Shown: one piece after another, positions 41,643-43,584 of the stretch
Position numbering within the stretch: position 1 is the stretch's first letter
How the letters are laid out: the number at the start of each line of letters is the position of its first letter
Assembly (NCBI GenBank): GCA_020444075.1
Contig: JAHLLR010000043.1
Location: 1 to 43,584 of the forward strand
DNA length: 43,584 nt
Reading direction: 5' to 3'
From: Deltaproteobacteria bacterium
GTDB lineage: Bacteria; Desulfobacterota; Desulfobacteria; Desulfobacterales; Desulfosarcinaceae
Notes under the pieces: model-generated
What the model saw: only the letters and a program-made list of their open reading frames with translations
Databases searched by the model: none
Told to the model about the DNA's origin: nothing
Program-made: the position numbers and the translations under genes

Positions 41643-41686
41643 TTTTCCAGCTCGCTGGCGACGAGGTTCGCCAGCGAGCTGGAAAA
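41643..41686. repeat. 19-bp perfect inverted repeat with 6-nt loop
   Basis: Arms 41643-41661 and 41668-41686 are perfectly complementary over 19 bp; the left arm starts TTTTCCAGCTC and the loop is CGAGGT. It lies 57 bp after the lipoprotein gene. The stem ends in A-T pairs on both sides, so a transcript from either strand would end the hairpin with four A rather than a U-run; it may still act as a terminator-like or RNA-stabilising hairpin. Confidence 0.8.
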
Positions 41687-41769
41687 CGATGGTTGTCCCC
41701 GCTGAGGGGGGGGGCCGCAACTTTCCGACAGGGAAGATTTAATAAAAATAGTCAACGGTGAAAGCTCAC

Positions 41770-42597
41770 ATGTACGCCAATTTGTTCCATGTATTCCGAA
41801 ACACACCGCTGGGACGGGAAACCTTGATGCAGTCCCTTTACTTCTGCCGGTCATTGGATGTAGGATTGACCCTATACATACCGGATGCGGTTCGTTTTAT
41901 GATGTACTTCGATCAGGATGCCGTTCAGGTCGACCTTGACCGGTCCTATCTCAATGAGCCGGAAACGGCCGCCGAGCGGGCGCTTGCCCTCGCCGCCGAG
42001 GCTGGGCTGAAACCCCGTCTGCTGCACCCCAAAAACCGCACCGCCAGCGATCTGCCGGACATCCCCACTCATTTCGGGTTCATGTGCTGCCCGCGCAGTG
42101 TCAGTGATCTGTCTTCAAAAATAGGTTTGGGGTATATCGGACCGAAAGTCAGGCGAATCATTCGTTCGGCGGATTTTCCCGTTTTGCTGACCTCGCCGGT
42201 ATTCAAACCCTGGAAAAGCGTCGCCGTGTTATTCGGCGGGTCAGACAGTGCGTTAAATGCGCTTCGATCGGGCATTCAGGTTTCCAGACGATCCGGATAC
42301 CCCCTGGACCTGTTTATCCAGCTCGAGCAGGATGCAGGCTATTATGAGCAGCGAATCCGGGAGGCGGGGCTCGATGAACCACTCGCTCGACATTGTCGCG
42401 ATCGGTACCAGTTTGCCAATGGCGAGTTTTCCCACAACCTTTACAGCCTGCCGCATGACGCATTGGTTCTATCGGGCGCCTATGGGCATGGATTGATAAA
42501 TAACATGCTTTTCGGAAGCAAGGTGGAACTCGCCCAGGCCACACTGACCAACAATATGCTGGTCAGCGGTCCACGTGCAAAGACTCATTTAAACTGA
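41770..42597 (+). CDS. Tandem Usp-like protein
   Basis: 275 residues from the ATG at 41770 (GTG at 41758 is an alternative). The first half is a divergent Usp-like domain (LMQSLYFCRSLDVGLTLYIPDAV, AAERALALAAEAGLKPRLLHP, FPVLLTSPVF). The second half is a clear Usp domain: KSVAVLFGGSDSALNALRSGIQVSRRSGYPLDLFI, and at the end LSGAYGHGLINNMLFGSKVELAQ. That contains a perfect G-2X-G-9X-G(S/T) nucleotide motif, so ATP binding by domain 2 is likely. It is a stand-alone plus-strand gene about 80 bp after the large inverted repeat. It is one of five Usp-type genes in the window. Confidence 0.82.
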   Translation: MYANLFHVFRNTPLGRETLMQSLYFCRSLDVGLTLYIPDAVRFMMYFDQDAVQVDLDRSYLNEPETAAERALALAAEAGLKPRLLHPKNRTASDLPDIPTHFGFMCCPRSVSDLSSKIGLGYIGPKVRRIIRSADFPVLLTSPVFKPWKSVAVLFGGSDSALNALRSGIQVSRRSGYPLDLFIQLEQDAGYYEQRIREAGLDEPLARHCRDRYQFANGEFSHNLYSLPHDALVLSGAYGHGLINNMLFGSKVELAQATLTNNMLVSGPRAKTHLN

Positions 42598-42674
42598 ACC
42601 GACGGCATAATCCAAACAGATGGGTCAATCACTGCCTCCAAACACTTTCCGATGGCTGGGCGGCAGGTGAGATC

Positions 42675-43424
42675 ATGGGACAGGGTTTCCCCGGACATTC
42701 GACGATGAAATTCAAGACTGCAGCTAAACTATTTTTTTTGTCCATGGTGCTGGTGCATTCGTATCCGGGAGGGTCTATTGCCGAGGCGGATTCGACCGTT
42801 CAGGAGATGCAGACGGTTACGGCGTTCTCGTATCATGCCGGTCCGGGTGATTCCCGGCAGACCGCACGTGCACTGGCCCTTTACGGCGCGACACACAAGG
42901 CTGTTTTATTGTCGGCCGACCATCTCGCCGACAGCGGATTGTTGAAAGATTACGGGGACAGAAAAATGGAAATTTTCTGTCTCGTTGCCGATGAAATGCC
43001 ATACCGCATGATTGATGAATCGTTTTCTGAAAAAACCGGGATCGCCACAATAAAGATAAAAAGCAGTGCGTCGCTGAAAGATTTTGTCCGCGCCGAGATC
43101 AGGGATGCTGCGTTTGAGAAAGAAGAAATGAATTTTTCATTGCAGGAAGAGTTGGAACCGGTGGTTTCGCCGACCATCGCCCCGGCGCAGGAATTATCCA
43201 GAGCGTATCGCTACATCCGAAATCACCACTGGCGGATGGCAATTATCTACCTGGACCATCTTGAGAGAAAATATCCACACTGGGCCACCCTTTTTCTGGC
43301 CAAGGCGATGGCTTATCTGGGAATGAATGAAACCGACAGGGCAACCAGCGCCCTGACGTCGGCCTGTTATTTGGGCGAGCAGGACGCCTGCCTGAGAATG
43401 AATGAGTTGGATCCATCGGATTGA
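42675..43424 (+). CDS. Exported protein with C-terminal TPR-like repeat
   Basis: 249 residues from the ATG at 42675 (AGGTGAG site); an internal ATG at 42705 would give a shorter signal. The N-terminus contains a signal peptide (MKFKTAAKLFFLSMVLVHSY, cleavage near IAEA). The central part (about 45-165) has an LPP20/flagellar-T-like look, with SRQTARALALYGATHKAVLL and ATIKIKSSASLKDFVRAEIRDA, but I am not certain of that. Residues about 175-245 are helical pairs like TPR/Sel1 repeats (AYRYIRNHHWRMAIIYLDHLERKYP, WATLFLAKAMAYLGMNETDRATSALTSACYLG). TPRs mediate protein contacts in the periplasm. Partner and function are unknown. Confidence 0.7.
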   Translation: MGQGFPGHSTMKFKTAAKLFFLSMVLVHSYPGGSIAEADSTVQEMQTVTAFSYHAGPGDSRQTARALALYGATHKAVLLSADHLADSGLLKDYGDRKMEIFCLVADEMPYRMIDESFSEKTGIATIKIKSSASLKDFVRAEIRDAAFEKEEMNFSLQEELEPVVSPTIAPAQELSRAYRYIRNHHWRMAIIYLDHLERKYPHWATLFLAKAMAYLGMNETDRATSALTSACYLGEQDACLRMNELDPSD

Positions 43425-43542
43425 GTCGCGGTATGCCCGGGGGCCCACTGGTGAAGCCCTGGCTGATTAATCAATGGAATAAACCGGACCTGCGGTCATG
43501 CACCAACGATAAAAATGATCAGCGGGTTGAAAAGGATTCAAG

Positions 43543-43584
43543 ATGGAAGGGGCTCTGCTTCCGATAGTTGTTTTTCTGGCGGTC
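43543..43584 (+). CDS. Start of a membrane protein (cut by window edge)
   Basis: An AAGGA site precedes an ATG at 43543. The 14 visible residues, MEGALLPIVVFLAV, form the beginning of a hydrophobic helix. A transporter of the SLC13/CitM type could begin this way, but too little is visible to assign it. Confidence 0.45.
   Translation, partial: MEGALLPIVVFLAV

Noticed and set aside
43449-43463. TGGTGA-N5-TGGC, a possible sigma-54 element near the right edge
   Set aside because: GG and GC are correctly spaced, but the -12 box is poor and the downstream gene is cut off, so nothing supports it.
1-43584. CRISPR arrays, tRNA or rRNA genes, transposases, phage genes, attachment sites
   Set aside because: No regularly spaced repeats, cloverleaf or rRNA-like sequence, or recombinase motif was seen in reading the window; a tRNA/Rfam scan would be decisive.

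Overview
The window reads as a chromosomal segment of a GC-rich, Gram-negative anaerobe, most likely a deltaproteobacterial (Desulfobacterota) sulfate-reducer-type organism. This placement is an inference. It rests on the gene style (many receiver domains, sigma-54 regulators, periplasmic c-type cytochrome, several Usp proteins, cytidylate-kinase-like proteins beside SulP transporters), not on a marker gene. No rRNA, tRNA, CRISPR array, insertion sequence or phage gene was seen.

Left part (1-15.2 kb) is envelope and transport housekeeping. It holds the start of an exported protein and an exported dikinase-like protein with glucan-water-dikinase domain order (minus). On the plus strand follow an RND efflux adaptor and pump, an Nramp metal transporter with a tandem Usp, a DUF4203-like membrane protein, another Usp, a small cytochrome c and a lipoprotein M48 protease. 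An SbmA/YddA-type ABC transporter and a small periplasmic OB-fold-like protein lie on the minus strand.

Right part (15.7-43.5 kb) is a dense ion-transport, stress and signalling island. On the minus strand a probable operon encodes a cytidylate-kinase-like/BON protein (CMK1), SulP1, a KtrB/TrkH K+ channel and a KtrA/TrkA gating subunit. Next to it is a Lon protease whose N-terminal substrate domain is missing and which carries a response-regulator receiver inserted just before the AAA+ module. Divergent from it is a plus-strand operon of two Usp-like proteins, a 26-residue membrane peptide, an SLC13 permease with RCK_C domains and CMK2. Then come a histidine kinase/NtrC-type regulator pair, CMK3 and a degenerate NtrC-type regulator (all minus). 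A long plus-strand run follows: receiver, sensor kinase, receiver, kinase-like protein without an ATPase domain, SulP2, CMK4 fused to a receiver, and another receiver. The right edge has a secreted hypothetical, a lipoprotein, a tandem Usp, a TPR-like exported protein and the start of a membrane protein.

The recurring unit is the most interesting feature. Four paralogous proteins combine a cytidylate-kinase-2-like P-loop domain with a C-terminal BON-like domain. Three of the four genes sit within 16-45 bp of an anion transporter gene (SulP1, SLC13, SulP2). The P-loop is GK-containing in CMK1/CMK2 and degraded in CMK3/CMK4, and CMK4 has gained a receiver. Two well-spaced sigma-54 promoters, with related TGTTGC-N5-GCAAYA palindromes upstream, precede the Usp/SLC13/CMK2 operon and CMK3. 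The single intact sigma-54 activator in the window (27177-28541) is the obvious candidate to drive them. My working model is a two-component-controlled anion/K+ homeostasis module in which the CMK-BON proteins are transporter-associated nucleotide sensors or regulators. The gene content and motifs are seen; the function is inferred.
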